DNA of 64,000 bases from Sipunculus nudus (lineage: Eukaryota > Annelida > Sipuncula > Golfingiida > Sipunculidae). Below are positions 1 through 12,059 of the stretch, in pieces. Numbering within the stretch: the first letter of the stretch is position 1; the number at the start of each line of letters is the position of its first letter. The position numbers were made by a program, and so were the translations under genes. Location: contig CM049317.1 of the NCBI GenBank assembly GCA_026874595.1, forward strand, positions 52,099,618-52,163,617, written 5' to 3'. The notes under the pieces are model-generated. The model saw nothing but the letters and a program-made list of their open reading frames with translations, was not told the origin of the DNA and made no database searches.

Positions 1-26
1 TTACTGAATGCCATCTAGTCTGAGGA

Positions 27-29
<3 letters not shown>

Positions 30-76
<47 letters not shown>

Positions 77-116
77 CGTATGTATGTATGTATGTATGTA
101 TGTATGTATGTATGTA
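30..116. repeat. (TA)n then (GTAT)n microsatellite
   Basis: A pure TA run at 30-75 is followed by ten GTAT-type repeats to 116. The same compound tract recurs in unit 2 at 3870-3952. Confidence 0.95.
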
Positions 117-162
117 TTTGCTTCTAGTTCTGCTCTGAAGACTGAAACAAACTCTGACACAA

Positions 163-476
163 GCCGACAGAGCTAGTGGCGACTTGCGTGGTGCGATACC
201 GTTAATTAAGGGCGCTGTTATCCAGTACAACTGAGTCATCAAAACTTTGTACTTTTGCAGGGAAAGCTATGTAATATTTGTCTTGCATCTGTTCAATTTT
301 TCTTGACTTTCATTCAATATAAATTATTCTTCATAATTTATCCGGCCTTGATAATATTAACCTGGTAATACCGGAGCAGAGAAGTACAAAGTGTAAATGG
401 CACAGTTGTACTGGATGACAGCGCCTTTAAGTAACAGTATCGCACCACGCAAGTCGCCGCTAGCTCTATTGGCTGA
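163..476. repeat. Foldback (imperfect inverted repeat) in unit 1
   Basis: Arms of about 93 bp lie at 163-254 and 382-476. The left arm contains GCGACTTGCGTGGTGCGATA; the right arm contains its reverse complement, TATCGCACCACGCAAGTCGC. A spacer of about 127 bp separates them. The single-stranded form would fold into a long hairpin. Confidence 0.85.
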
Positions 477-1333
477 CGCATCACCTCGGTTTCTAGGTAA
501 CACCTGACCTTGGTTACGGCAGATGGACCTCATTTCAAGTCCCTTAGTTCATAAAAATATGACGCCATGTTTACCTTCAGAGTGATCGAGTACTTTCGAA
601 TTATAGGTAAAACACAAAACAAGTGTGATGTTGACTGCAGTAGCAGATCTGTGAAAAAAACCCAAGTAACTTACTGTAATAAGGGAGGGTCGCAGGAGGT
701 TTACACTATTAGGAATTCCTTTTTACATAGAAGTGTAAATGCAACTGTATCTGTCATGTCTTTTCTTGTTTTCTAAGATGCGTTTAACACTGGCTAAACA
801 TGTTCTTACTCTGCTATGCTTGGAGTATTAAAGGAAAGTCCTGTCGATAGAATTATGGTAGAATCTTTAAATTGTTTAAAGAAATTACAGTCTGATATGA
901 AGAACAGGAAAGGATTTTAAGGACCTTGGCGGTTGTCCTGTTGTAAGACTGCACTTTAACGAAGGTTCTTGAGCGTGGTATAAGCTTGTTTATTTTAGAC
1001 GTATTACAAGTCAGGGCGATTCGTGATCGTTATTGGTTCTTCAATGTCCTTTGTGTAATTTCTATGAATAGCTTATTAATAGTTATATCTTTTCATGCTT
1101 TTTGTAAAGCACGCACACAGTACTAGTATTTTTTATTGCAAACATCCAATGTGCCACAAGATATGACAAACGGTCTAATCGTATATGTAGTCATGATCTT
1201 ATAGGGTGCAGCATGTACAATATCGAGGACCGTAAGGAACTCATTCATAAAGACGTTTAATTATATCGGCCCAGCCCTGCAAGATACATACATTATGCAC
1301 TCAGCAGTGCGCATACCAATACGCAAGACAGTC

Positions 1334-1335
<2 letters not shown>

Positions 1336-1377
<42 letters not shown>
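1336..1377. repeat. (TA)n microsatellite
   Basis: A pure TA run immediately left of a second copy of the TTTGCTTCTAGTTC block. The counterpart in unit 2 is 5189-5233. Confidence 0.95.
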
Positions 1378-1381
<4 letters not shown>

Positions 1382-2064
1382 ATTTGCTTCTAGTTCTGCT
1401 CTGAAAACTGAAACATAGAAGTAATTAGTCTTAGTGTAAGATAGATAACCAAACCCTATTTTACAGTTGCGTGCGCTTCATTATTTTTGCCAATTATATT
1501 AGAGAGCGCCATCCAACAATACCTCCAAGGCGTACCCCAATCCGTTTAAAGAAACAAATGACTTGTAGTTTTGCACAATAAAAGCAATTAAAAAACACGT
1601 AAACTATTAGAAGTGGATAAATGAAATTCCCTGCAGCAGTAATTCCTGGCATTAGAGTTTACGTCTCGGTGAACTGGTATCTGGATAAATGGATTTTAAA
1701 TCCCGTAGAATGATTCCGACTGGAAATAAAGCAAAGGTTCTTTGAATATATACCATAACTCGGAAAGAAAACTCATTTAGATGGAAAAGTAATCTTCATG
1801 GTGTCAATGGATTTTATCTTCCTTGAGCGTGTGTTTCGGGAATTATATCCAGGGAAAACAGAAAAACCGTTCTTAAGGCTAAAATGTCAAGGCTGGCGTC
1901 TAATTTCTTTTAAATCAGGCATGGAGGAACCCTGGATAAGCTTTAAACCTTTTCCGCCTGTCCACTTTTCGGTGCTTGGCGATCACAAGTTCCCGTTCTT
2001 CTGAATCCGAGAAGATTACTTTTTCTATCTACATGAGTTTCATGTCTGAATTATAGTATTTATT

Positions 2065-2337
2065 CAACTCATATAGTTACGAATAGAATCTCATGAAATT
2101 TTCCGGCCAATTCGTGAAAGGGCCAATGAAAAATCGATTGTATTTTTGTATGGATCCCTCCAATGATCCGGATTCAGAAACATCATTAAGGAATATTCAC
2201 AAATGTAAAGTCACTTGTACACTAATTAACCTGAGTATATGGACCGAATAAGTAAATGCAAACACGGTTTGGGACCATCCCAGAATAGGGACCTCCCCCG
2301 TGGCGGAAGCTTGCATTCCTTTGAATTCAGATTTCTA
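2065..2337 (-). mobile_element. Dispersed element M1, copy 1 (partial)
   Basis: It shares CTCATGAAATTTTC, GATCCGGATTCAG, ATTCACAAATGTAAAGTCAC and a final GCGGAAGCTTGCATTC with other M1 copies in the window. M1 appears to be a 340-400-bp non-coding element. One end has a GCATTC/GAATGC palindrome followed by GCCTCCGCC; the other end has GGCGGAGGC, giving a short terminal inverted repeat. It probably arrived before the 3.84-kb duplication because both units carry it. Confidence 0.7.
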
Positions 2338-3513
2338 GTTTAAAATTATATCAATCTATTTTTTAGTAAATCATGCTATACTATCTCATGTTGCCTAGTC
2401 AGACCTGTGCGTTATCAGGGATTTATGTATTTCACCCTTTATGTGAGCCCCTGCTGCGTAGAATACCGAGAAAACGAAATTTGTACATTCTTTCTGAATT
2501 ACCGTCATGACTCTTTCGTTTCGATTTTAACGAGTTCTTTTTGTGATAATAAATATCACTCTAAATATATAAATTTTATTTATATTCACCATTAGCGATA
2601 TATGCGTCATTGGTAAATCTTTTTCTGTTGTTATTTTTAGTTACTGACGTTGGTTACAGTAATCACGGGAATCCGTCAAGATTACATGGTGTAAACACCG
2701 CATGCAAATGAGCATTAAGTTTACATTTAAGTAAAATTAAGTAAAAAGTCCTATACCCATGCATCCATTTATCTATCACTATATCTCTCTTTCACATGGT
2801 ACACAACAGCAATTATAGACCTTGTCCTAATATGAAACACATCAGTAGGTCATTAAACGTAAGAATACCTTGTTTTTTTAAGCATCTTGGGGCAATTCAG
2901 GGTTATAAGCAATGGTTTTTTCTGGCCAGAGTTAACTGACGAAGACACAGACCCCATAGATCTCTGCTTACACTGTTTCGTTTGTCATACGCAAGACAAC
3001 ACGGCAGGTAGTTATCTTATCCTCTGACGGGTCTGTCCTGTTCCTGCCACGGTCGTTTAGACATTTGGTTCAGATGGTGCGATAGCTTCACCTTGGGCGT
3101 CTGTGTTTTCAGAATCGTGGCTCCTAACCAGGAAAAGGCTGTTTCCCTCCCAGTGAGTATAAAATTGAATCATCTGTGGTCAGTTGCTCTGGCTGTTCCT
3201 ATCACGGAGTTCCCTTTGCGGAACCACACCATCCTGGATCTGCCCGGAATCAGCAAAGACTATTCAATTAAGACTTTGACGTGTTCTGCTGGGTGTTTCC
3301 ATGTAGGTCTGAACTCCGGACAACAACAACTACATTGTGTACTATATAAAACCACTACTACTGAATCAATAATAATGTTTCTATAAACATTTATGGAAAG
3401 AGTATTTTGTGACGGAATCAGCCAAATATTTCATTAAAGCTTTCTCAACTTTGCGGAGATGCACTTCTCCTCGCATTTGTAAAAAAAGATCCATCCAAAT
3501 ATATAAATATATA

Positions 3514-3561
<48 letters not shown>

Positions 3562-3872
3562 GGACCACCTTAAAGTGGTAATCAGGTTCAAGCTGTGGAA
3601 TCTATTCTCCTCAACACACAGATAAACCAGTGAACCCTTTAAAGGAAAATGATCAAACCAATGTTACCTCCCAGGTTATGTTTTCGCCTATGCTTGCATT
3701 TCTTCTTCCTTGCTTAACGCAAAAAAACAAACATTTAATCCATTAAAAGATTTTAAAAATCTGTTGAGAGGGTTTGGGCATGAGCCAAAAAAAATTAAGT
3801 GCAGTTTAGATAAAATTGTTTTGCTTTGGAACAGGAATGCACTTTACTGAATGCCATCTAGTCTGAGGAATA

Positions 3873-3916
<44 letters not shown>

Positions 3917-3991
3917 ACGTATGTATGTATGTATGTACGTATGTATTTGCATCTAATTCTGCTCTGAAGACTGAAACAAACTCTGAGAAAA

Positions 3992-4305
3992 GCCGACAGA
4001 GCTAGTGGCGACTTGCGTGGTGCAATAACGTTAATTAAAAGCGCTGTTATCCGGTACAACTGAGACATCAAAACTTTGTACTTCTGCAATGAAAGCTATG
4101 TAATATTTGTCTTGCATCTGTTCAATTTTTCTTGACTTTCATTCAATATAAATTATTCTTCATAATTTATCCGGCCTTGATAATATTAACCTGGTAATAC
4201 CGGAGCAGAGAAGTACAAAGTGTAAATGGCACAGTTGTACTGGATGACAGCGCCTTTAAGTAACAGTATCGCACCACGCATGTCGCCGCTAGCTCTATTG
4301 GCTGA
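3992..4305. repeat. Foldback (imperfect inverted repeat) in unit 2
   Basis: This is the equivalent of the unit-1 foldback, with arms at about 3992-4084 and 4211-4305. The arms have accumulated separate point changes. Confidence 0.85.
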
Positions 4306-5186
4306 CGCATCACCTCGGTTTCTAGGTAACACCTGACCTTAGTTACGGGAGATGGACCTCATTTCAAGTCCCTTAGTTCATAAAAATATGACGCCATGTG
4401 TACCTTCAAAGTGATCGAGTACTTTTGTTTTATAGGTTATACACAAAACAAGTGTGATGTCGACTGCAGTAGCAGATCTGTAAAAAAATTGTTAGAGAAA
4501 ACCAATTAACTTACTGTAATAAGGGAGGGTCGCAGGAGGTTTACACTATTAGGAATTCCTTTTTACATAGAAGAGTGAATGCAACTGTATCAGTCATGTC
4601 TTTTCTTGTTTTCTAAGATGCGTTTAACACTGGCTAAACATGTTCTTACTCTGCTATGCTTGGAGTATTAAAGGAAAGTCCTGTCGATAGAATTATGGTA
4701 GAATCTTTGAATTGTTTAAAGAAATTACAGTCTGATATGAAGAACAGGGAAGGATTTTAAGGATCTTGGCGGTTGTCCTGTTGTAAGACTGCACTTTAAC
4801 GAAGGTTCTGGAGCGGGGTATAAGCTGGTTTATTTTAGACGTTACAAGTCAGGGCGATTCGTGATTGTTATTGGTTCTTCAATGTCCTTTGTGTTATTTT
4901 TATGAATAGCTTATTTATAGTTATATCTTTTCATGCTTTTTGTAAAGCACGCACACAGTACTATTATTTTTTATTGCAAACATCCAATGTGCCACAAGAT
5001 ATGACAAACGGTCTAATCGTATATGTAGTCATGATCTTATACCTGCGAGGATGCAGCATGTACAATATCGAGGACCGTATGGATGGAAGGAACTCATTCA
5101 TAAAGACGTATAATTATATCGGCCCAGCGATGCAAGATACATACATTATGCACTCAGCAGTGCGCATACCAACACGCAAGACAGTC

Positions 5187-5240
<54 letters not shown>

Positions 5241-5877
5241 ATGTATTTGCTTCAAGTTCTGCTCTGAAAACTGAAACATAGAAGTAATTAGTCTAAGTGT
5301 AAGATAGACAACCAAACCCTAATTTACAGTTGTAAACGCTTCATTATTTTGGCCAATTTATTAGAGTACGCCATCCAACAATACCTCCAAGGCGTACCCC
5401 AATCCGTTTAAACAAACAAATGACTTGTAGTTTTGCACAATACAAGCAAATAAAAAAAACGTAAATTATTAGAAGTGGATAAATGAAATTCCCTGCAGCA
5501 GTAATTCCTGGCATTAGAGTTTACGTCTCCGTGAACTTGTATCTGGATAAATGGATTTTAAATCCCGTAGAATGATTTCGACTGGAAATAAAGCAATGGT
5601 TCTTTGAATTCGGAAAGAAAACTCATTTAGATGGAAAAGTAATCTTCATGGGAATTATATTCAGGCAAAACAGGAAAACCGTTCTTTAGGCTAAAATGTC
5701 AAGGCTGGCGTCTAATTTCCTTTAAATCAGTCATGGAGGAAGCCTGGATAAGCTTTAAACCTTTTCCGCCTGTCCAATTTTTGGTGCTTGGCGATCACAA
5801 GTTCCCGTTCTTCTGAATCCGAGAAGATTACTTTTTCCATCTACATGAGTTTCATGTCTGAATTATAGTATTTATTC

Positions 5878-6150
5878 AACTCATATAGTTACGAACAGAA
5901 TCTCATGAAATTTTCAGGCCAATTCGTGAAAGGGCCAATAAAAAATCGATTGTATTTTTCTATGGATCCCTCCAATGATCCGGATTCAGAAACATCATTA
6001 AGGAATATTCACAAATGTAAAGTCACTTATACACTAATGAACCTGAGTATATTGGGCCGAATAAGTGAATGCAAACACGGTTTGGGACCATCCTAGAATA
6101 GGGACCACCCAACTTGGGGAGGCTTGCATTCCTTTGAAAGCAGATTTCTA
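5878..6150 (-). mobile_element. Dispersed element M1, copy 2 (partial)
   Basis: This copy sits at the equivalent position of unit 2 and has the same conserved blocks as 2065-2337. It is a copy by duplication, not a separate insertion. Confidence 0.7.
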
Positions 6151-7513
6151 TTTTAAAATTATATCAAATCATGTTCTAGTAAATCATGCTCTACTGTCTA
6201 ATGTTACCTATTCAGACCTGTGCGTTATCAGGGATTTATGTATTTCACCCTTTATGTCGGCCCTTGTAGCTAAGAATACCGATAAAATGGAATTTGTAGA
6301 TTCTTTCTGAAATACCGTCATGAAATTTTCATAACGATTTTAACCAGTTCTTTTGTGTGATAATAACTATATATATAAAGTTTATTTATATCCACCATTA
6401 GCGATATTGGCGTCATTGGTAAATCCTTTTCTGTTGTTATTTTTAGTTTCTGACGGTGGTTACAGTAACCATGAATCCGTCAAGATTAACATGGTGAAAA
6501 AACCGCATGCAAATGAGCATTCAGTTTGCATTTAAGTTAAATCAGCAGGGTATGTCCTATACCCATACATCCATTTATCAATCATTTTATCTCATTCTGA
6601 CATGGAACACTAATCACCATTTAAACAGATTTGAAGCCAAATTTTGATATATGCTCACATGTGTAAATAAAGTGCCCTTGACGTGCAACAGCTAGCAATT
6701 ATAGATCTTGCCCTAATATGAACGTCAGCAGGTCATTAAGCGTAAGAATACTGTATCTTTTTTTAAGAAGCTTGGCGGAAACCAGGGTTATGGGCAGTGG
6801 TTATTTTTGGCCAGAGTTAACTGACGAAGACACAGACCCCATAGATCTCTGCTTACGCTGTTTCGTTTGTCAGATGAAACTCAACACGGCAGGTAGTTTT
6901 CTTAACCCCTGACGGGTCTGTCCTGTTCCTGCCACGGTCGTTTAGACATTTGGTTCAGATGGTGCGATAGCTTCACCTTGGGCGTATGTGCTTTTACAGT
7001 CGTGGCTACTAACCAGGAAAAGGCTATTTCCCTCCCAGGAAGTATAAAACTAAATCATCTGTGGACAGTTGCTCTGGATGTTCCTATCACGGAGTTCCCT
7101 TTGCGGAACCCAACCATCCTGGCTATACCCGGAATCAGCAAACACTATTCAATTAAGACTTTGACATGTTATATTGGGTATGTCCATGTAGGTCTGAACT
7201 CCGGACAACTACAATTACATTAACGCTGTATAAAACTGCTATTGAATCAATAATAATGTATCTGTAAAAATTCATGGAAAGTGTCTTTTGTAACGGAAGC
7301 AGCCAAACCTTTCATTTGTCGATGAATCAGTGAACCCTTTAAAAGAAAATGATTAAACCAATGTTACCTTCGAGGATATGTTTTCACCCATGTTTGTACT
7401 TCTTAACGCAAAAAAAATCCTTAAATCGGTTAAATAATAAAAAAACTCTTTTGAGAGGGATTGGACTGGAGCCAGTTTAGATAAATTTGTTTTGTTTGGA
7501 ACAGGCATGCGCT

Positions 7514-8440
7514 TTGCTGAATGCCATTTAAATTGTATTTTAGTTTGAGGAAAATTGTTCATTTTGTAATGCTTAAAAGTTGGGCAATATATATATATAT
7601 ATATGATGATCGGCCGGGTGTCGATACCGGCAACGGCGTGAAACTCGAATAACACGATGCTCCAGCGTGCTTAACGTTTAGTTTATCTGCTTTACCTTAG
7701 CTGTATCGAGCACTATAATGCAAGCACTGGAGCCTACTTAGGATAATATATATAGAATATATATTTATGTATATATATATATTTATATGTATGTATGTAT
7801 TTGCTTCTAGTTCTGATCTGAAAACTGAAACATTCAGTGCAAAGTAATTGATCTGAGTGTAAAATAACTAATGAAACCCTATTATACAGTTGCGTGCGCT
7901 TAATTATTTTTTCCAATTTATTAGACAGCGCCTTCCAACAATATACCTCCAAGGCGTACCAAAATATGTTTAAGGAAACGAATGACTTGTAGGTTTGTAC
8001 AATCAAAGAAATAAAGCAACACGTTAACTATTAGAAGTGTATAAATGAAATTCTCTGCAGCAGGAAATCCTGGCCCAAGAGTTTCCGTCTCGGTGAACTG
8101 GTATCTGGATAAATGGATTTTAAATCCCGGAGAAAGATTTCGATGGGAAATTAAGTAATGTTTTTTGAATGAATACTATAACTCAGACAAGAAACTCATT
8201 TAGATGGAAAAGTAATCTTCTCGGTGTCACTGGATTTTATCTTCACTGAGCGTGAGTTTCAGGAATTAGATCCAGGCGAAACAGAAAAATCGTTCTCAAG
8301 GCTATAATATCACAGTCTGCGTCTAATCGTTTTTTAAATCAGGCATGGAAGAAGCCTAAATAAGCTGTATAACTTTTCCGCCTGTTCGCTTTTCGGTGCC
8401 TGGCGATCGCTCGTACCCGTACTCGGCAATTTCTGACTAA
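7514..8440 (+). repeat. 3.84-kb duplication, truncated unit 3
   Basis: A partial third copy begins with the same left-edge motif at 7514. It then jumps at about 7750 to the section equivalent to 1370-2020 of unit 1: the TTTGCTTCTAGTTC block, the GCGCCTTCCAACAATA stretch, and the GGAAAAGTAATCTTC stretch. Bases 7606-7740 have no counterpart in units 1 and 2. They contain a weak tRNA-like stretch on the minus strand (B-box-like ATTCGAGTTTC), possibly an old SINE fragment. The copy fades out near 8440. Confidence 0.75.
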
Positions 8441-8889
8441 ATTATATTATTTCTTTACCTATAAAGTAGCACTTATAAATGTGACTTGCTTGGGAGTTGT
8501 TAATGTGTGGTAAAATCAGAAGCTTCAAATATTAGTTTCTTTAACTAATTTAAAACGTCAATATGTTCATGCATATGTCCCACCAGAAAGAGTATTCAGA
8601 TACTGTTTCTAATCATACAAGAATATTTCTTACATTTAAAATTTATAACTATATGAGATTATTCATGTTTAATATTCCATTCATAGAAAATACTTGTTCA
8701 TTATTATACAATAGGTATTTTTGCCAAACCCATATTATTAAGTTATTCCTCTGAAGAATACAATCATTTTTTAATTTAAAAAAGTATCTTTTCATTAAAG
8801 CATTTTCAGCGAATCATTTAACGTATGCAATAACTTAAAAGGGATTATTGTGATATCTATTAACTAAAAAACTCTGAACCTGAATAGGA
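8441..8889. other. AT-rich sequence, nothing recognised
   Basis: Low-complexity AT-rich DNA between the truncated unit 3 and a dispersed repeat. The short open frame near 8563-8754 has AT-biased composition and no recognisable motif. Confidence 0.5.
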
Positions 8890-9250
8890 AAAAGGCAGAT
8901 CCCGTCACACACAAACTGTTTGTTTAATTTATATCCTCATGTTTATAACATGTGGGGGCCGCCAAAATAACCAAACATATCCAAATAGAACATCCTGGCA
9001 CAAGTCAGACGGACTTGAATTTTGCCAGCAATTTTCAACTGGTACAACTAGTGCATATATGTTACCAACCACCGTATGGTTACGTGGTTTTTCTGTTTGT
9101 CAACATAAGCGCGTGTCCTGTTTTAATTTTCAGTTTGTTGATTAATAAGCTGTTACATCCATCACAGAGGCGTTATAAGAACTTTTCTCAACAATAATTA
9201 ATAAATAAGAAAAACAGTAAGCAAGAAATCACATAACTTCTTTAGGAAAG
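8890..9250 (+). repeat. Dispersed repeat R1, copy 1
   Basis: It aligns with 49685-50030 in the same orientation. Shared blocks include TTTATATCC.CATGTTT, AACATGT.GGGGGC.GCC, GTCACAGAGGCGTTA.AAGAAC and AAATCACAT. It is non-coding and has no obvious terminal repeats. Confidence 0.65.
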
Positions 9251-9639
9251 GTCGGTGAATAGTATACCTACCTTTAATGTATATGTTGTTTATGTAAAGT
9301 TACAGAACTCGAACACCATGCAGGGAGACTTACCTTTACACCGGGGATTCCACCTGCACCTTTTACTGTAGATTTATAATCGACATTGGCCCAGGGGGGC
9401 GTCATGATCAGAGAGATTTAGTCATTACCTCCACCAAAGCAGGTTATGTTCTCACCGGTGTCAGTGTATTTATTGTGCTTTGTGGGGTTGTTTGTCCGTT
9501 TAAATTATACTTAATCGATTTGCAAACTTTGTAGAAGAATGGTTCATGTGTCAAGTCTGAAGAAAGTCAAGTTACCCCGGGGGTAGTCTGAACGTTATTT
9601 CATTCAGGTTGCCCTCGTATTGGTCAGACACCCCAATAA
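9251..9639. other. Unassigned sequence
   Basis: Mixed-composition DNA with no gene, repeat or RNA signal that I recognise. It is bounded by R1 and the inverted copy of the 3.84-kb unit. Confidence 0.4.
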
Positions 9640-10225
9640 CAGAGTAAGAACATGATTAGCCAGTTTGTAACGGGTCTTAGAAAACAAAACATGACCGATA
9701 CAGTTGCATTTACACTTCTATTTAAACCGAATTCATAATAGTGTAAACCTCCTGCGATCCTCCCTTATAAGTAAGTAAGTTCTTGGTTGTTTCTAACCAT
9801 TTTTATTTTCTACAGATCTGCTACTTCAGTCGACATCATACCTGTCTTGTGTTTTACTTATAAAAGGAAAGTACTTGATCATTCTGGAAGTAAACATGGT
9901 GCCATATTTTTAGGATAAAAGGGTCTTGAAATGAGGTCCATCTGCCGTAACCAAGGTCAGGTGTTACCTAGAAACCGAGGTGATGCGTCTGCAAACAGAG
10001 CTAGCAGCAACTTGCGTGGTGCGATACCGTTAATTAAAGGCGCTGTCATCCAGTACAACTGTGTCATCAACGGTTTGTACTTCTGCAGAGAAAGCTTTGT
10101 AATTTTTGTCTTGCATTCGTTCTTGGCTTTCATTTAATGTTAAGTATTCGTCATATTTTATCCCGTTATGATATTTGTAATAACATACGCCGAGGTGTGA
10201 GGTACAAGGGGAACACGCACCCATA
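9640..10225 (-). repeat. Inverted partial copy of the 3.84-kb unit, spacer flipped
   Basis: Read on the minus strand, 9640-10030 matches about 480-800 of unit 1 (for example CCTCCTGCGATCCTCCCTTA and ATGAGGTCCATCTGCCGTAA on plus). After the foldback arm, the sequence from about 10080 (TTCTGCAGAGAAAGCT) continues in the forward orientation of the unit-1 spacer, where a simple inversion would give its reverse. The spacer between the arms has therefore flipped relative to the flank. Confidence 0.75.
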
Positions 10226-11130
10226 TATAGTATAAAAATCGATATGACAAATGATTACCATTCTGCCTACGCTGAAGCAATTGTCTTTTTGCACTCATTT
10301 GGCACTAAGTATATTAGAATAGAATAATTTACCATTTATTGTCTATTTATCTTGTATAATGTCCTCCTGTGTCTGGCCAAATACAAAAAGAAAACTCAGT
10401 TTAGAAATACGTATTAGTGATTTATTTTATTCATTTAAAAATAAAATATATAACAACGATTCGATTCTATTTCCATAAATGCAATAGTCTTGTTTCTGTG
10501 AACGTAAAAATAACATTGTGTGATATATAGAGTGCAAGACAATGTAGCCTATATGATAGAAGAATATTTGTCTGTATTTATTTTGCCTTTGGTCTCAGAC
10601 CATCATTCCCGAAGCCCCAAACTGTTCTTAGCCTTAACGTATTGTTGTTTATCAGAAATAAACTGATTAAAAAGAACATAACAAAAGAAAGTATGTGCTT
10701 TGATATCCAAAACGTTAATGTCTGAAATATGAAACGTTTCATGGTAACATCTCAACTTCAAATAATATAATAATGTAACTGACACTATATGCACGTAGAA
10801 AATGTCATAACAGGTAGAATACCTGACTTAATAATTCCATTGGAAAATAAAAAGAGGTTCAAGGTTTACGACATATTTAAATATCTGTTGTGGGATATAA
10901 CAGGCTGATGCAGAGGTTACTCTGTTAACGATAGTTCTGATATTAGCAATGCAGTCAGACTTTCGCCGACTGTCTTCTGGAAAGGAGGCAATATTTTTTA
11001 CAATCAGAAATCTAAAATCCGGATCCGGTTCAAGGACGACCAAGATAATGTGCTGTGGGGTTCGAGTTACCCACGTACATGTTCATATGTACAAACGTAC
11101 ATCAAGACGTAGACAAGCCGGAATGCAATA
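10226..11130. other. Unassigned AT-rich sequence
   Basis: No repeat partner or coding signal seen. Short open frames on both strands here overlap one another and show no protein-like character. Confidence 0.4.
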
Positions 11131-11138
11131 TAACCGAA

Positions 11139-11154
11139 CCCCCCCCCCCCCCCC
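11139..11154. repeat. Poly-C tract (C16)
   Basis: An uninterrupted C run. The opposite strand is a G run able to form a G-quadruplex. Confidence 0.95.
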
Positions 11155-11182
11155 GAAGACAGCCCTGCCTAACTGTCAATAT

Positions 11183-11188
<6 letters not shown>

Positions 11189-11241
<53 letters not shown>
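11189..11241. repeat. (TA)n microsatellite
   Basis: A near-pure TA run with one ACATG interruption at its left edge. Confidence 0.95.
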
Positions 11242-11243
<2 letters not shown>

Positions 11244-11299
11244 ATGTATATTCATATGAAAATGCAACAAATCTATCAAATCTTATATTAAAGAATTTC

Positions 11300-11820
11300 T
11301 CCGAGAAAATCTTACTTTTTTATGGTAAGGAAAATAACTTCTTTATTTATTTACTTAACTAAAGGCTCATGTTGTATAAAATAAAAATTAAGCTTTCATT
11401 ACTCATTCATTCACGGACAGACGATTTAGTGATGCATATAAATTTATCCTGTAATTATGCAACTCGTCACCACGAGGAACTGAAATCAGTTAGATCGCAT
11501 GCATTACTCCACCAATATTCAGGATCAACAGATCCAGGATATAATCAAAATCCTGGTGTTGCATCACTGGTAAGCTCTGCCCGATAGAACCAAGGTGTCT
11601 GGTTGTGGTAAGGAATCCTTTAAAAGTTAAACATATTTTGTTGATTAAGGTTTCCTACGAAATTTAATGGAATTTTTATTATGTATTAAAGCTACCGCCA
11701 CAAAATTTCATGAAAATCCTTTACGTTTAGAGTAAGGTAACAAGCAGGCAAAAGAACAAACAACTGACATGCCAACGAGAAAACGGCGACAGATATAGGA
11801 CGCAGGTAATTAATTTTTGT
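11300..11820. other. Unassigned; weak exon-like stretch
   Basis: An open frame on plus (11369-11587) reaches a good splice-donor match, CTG|GTAAGC, near 11569. Nothing in its translation is recognisable and no matching acceptor stands out, so it is not called as coding. Confidence 0.3.
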
Positions 11821-11822
<2 letters not shown>

Positions 11823-11863
<41 letters not shown>

Positions 11864-11937
11864 AGAGGATATATAAAAAATGAAATATTAGCGCTTCTGA
11901 TAAAACAAGATATATGACGCAGGCATAATAAAATGTT

Positions 11938-11983
<46 letters not shown>

Positions 11984-12012
11984 AGAAGAAGAAGAAGAGA
12001 GACAGTGAGAGA
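11823..12012. repeat. Two (GA)n tracts in a local duplication
   Basis: (GA)n runs at about 11823-11858 and 11946-11981 are each followed by GAGGATATATAAAAA.TGAAATATT and a TGATAAAACAAGA block. A unit of roughly 150 bp is therefore duplicated in tandem around the microsatellites. The second tract carries an added (GAA)n run. Confidence 0.85.
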
Positions 12013-12059
12013 GGATATATAAAAATGAAATATTTGCTCTTTTGATAAAACAAGACTTT

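Larger units (their letters stand above)
1..3843 (+). repeat. 3.84-kb segmental tandem duplication, unit 1
   Basis: The sequence from position 1 recurs from 3844 with the same order of landmarks: (TA)n plus (GTAT)n, the 35-bp block beginning TTTGCTTCTAGTTC, a foldback, a second (TA)n followed by the same block, an M1 element, and the stretch around 3093. The period is 3843 bases. Divergence is mostly point changes with some indels; for example unit 2 lacks about 50 bases found in unit 1 near 1750-1850. The window starts inside this unit, so its true left end is unknown. No reading frame is preserved by synonymous change, so it is treated as non-coding. Confidence 0.9.
3844..7513 (+). repeat. 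3.84-kb segmental tandem duplication, unit 2
   Basis: This is the second tandem copy. It begins with TTACTGAATGCCATCTAG as position 1 does, and runs to 7513, where a diverged TTGCTGAATGCCAT restarts the unit. It is shorter than unit 1 because of indels, including loss of a (TA)n tract and flank corresponding to about 3490-3600. Confidence 0.9.

Noticed and set aside
15-5267. Open frames containing long Ile-Tyr or Thr-Tyr-Ile-His runs near (TA)n and (GTAT)n tracts
   Set aside because: They are translations of microsatellites, not proteins; the same pattern recurs at every TA tract in the window.
1-7513. A CRISPR-like or satellite array in the 3.84-kb tandem units
   Set aside because: Units are kilobase-sized, only two to three in number, and there is no repeat-spacer pattern.
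11369-11587. A short exon ending at a CTG|GTAAGC donor
   Set aside because: A lone donor match is common by chance; there is no acceptor, protein similarity or conservation evidence.
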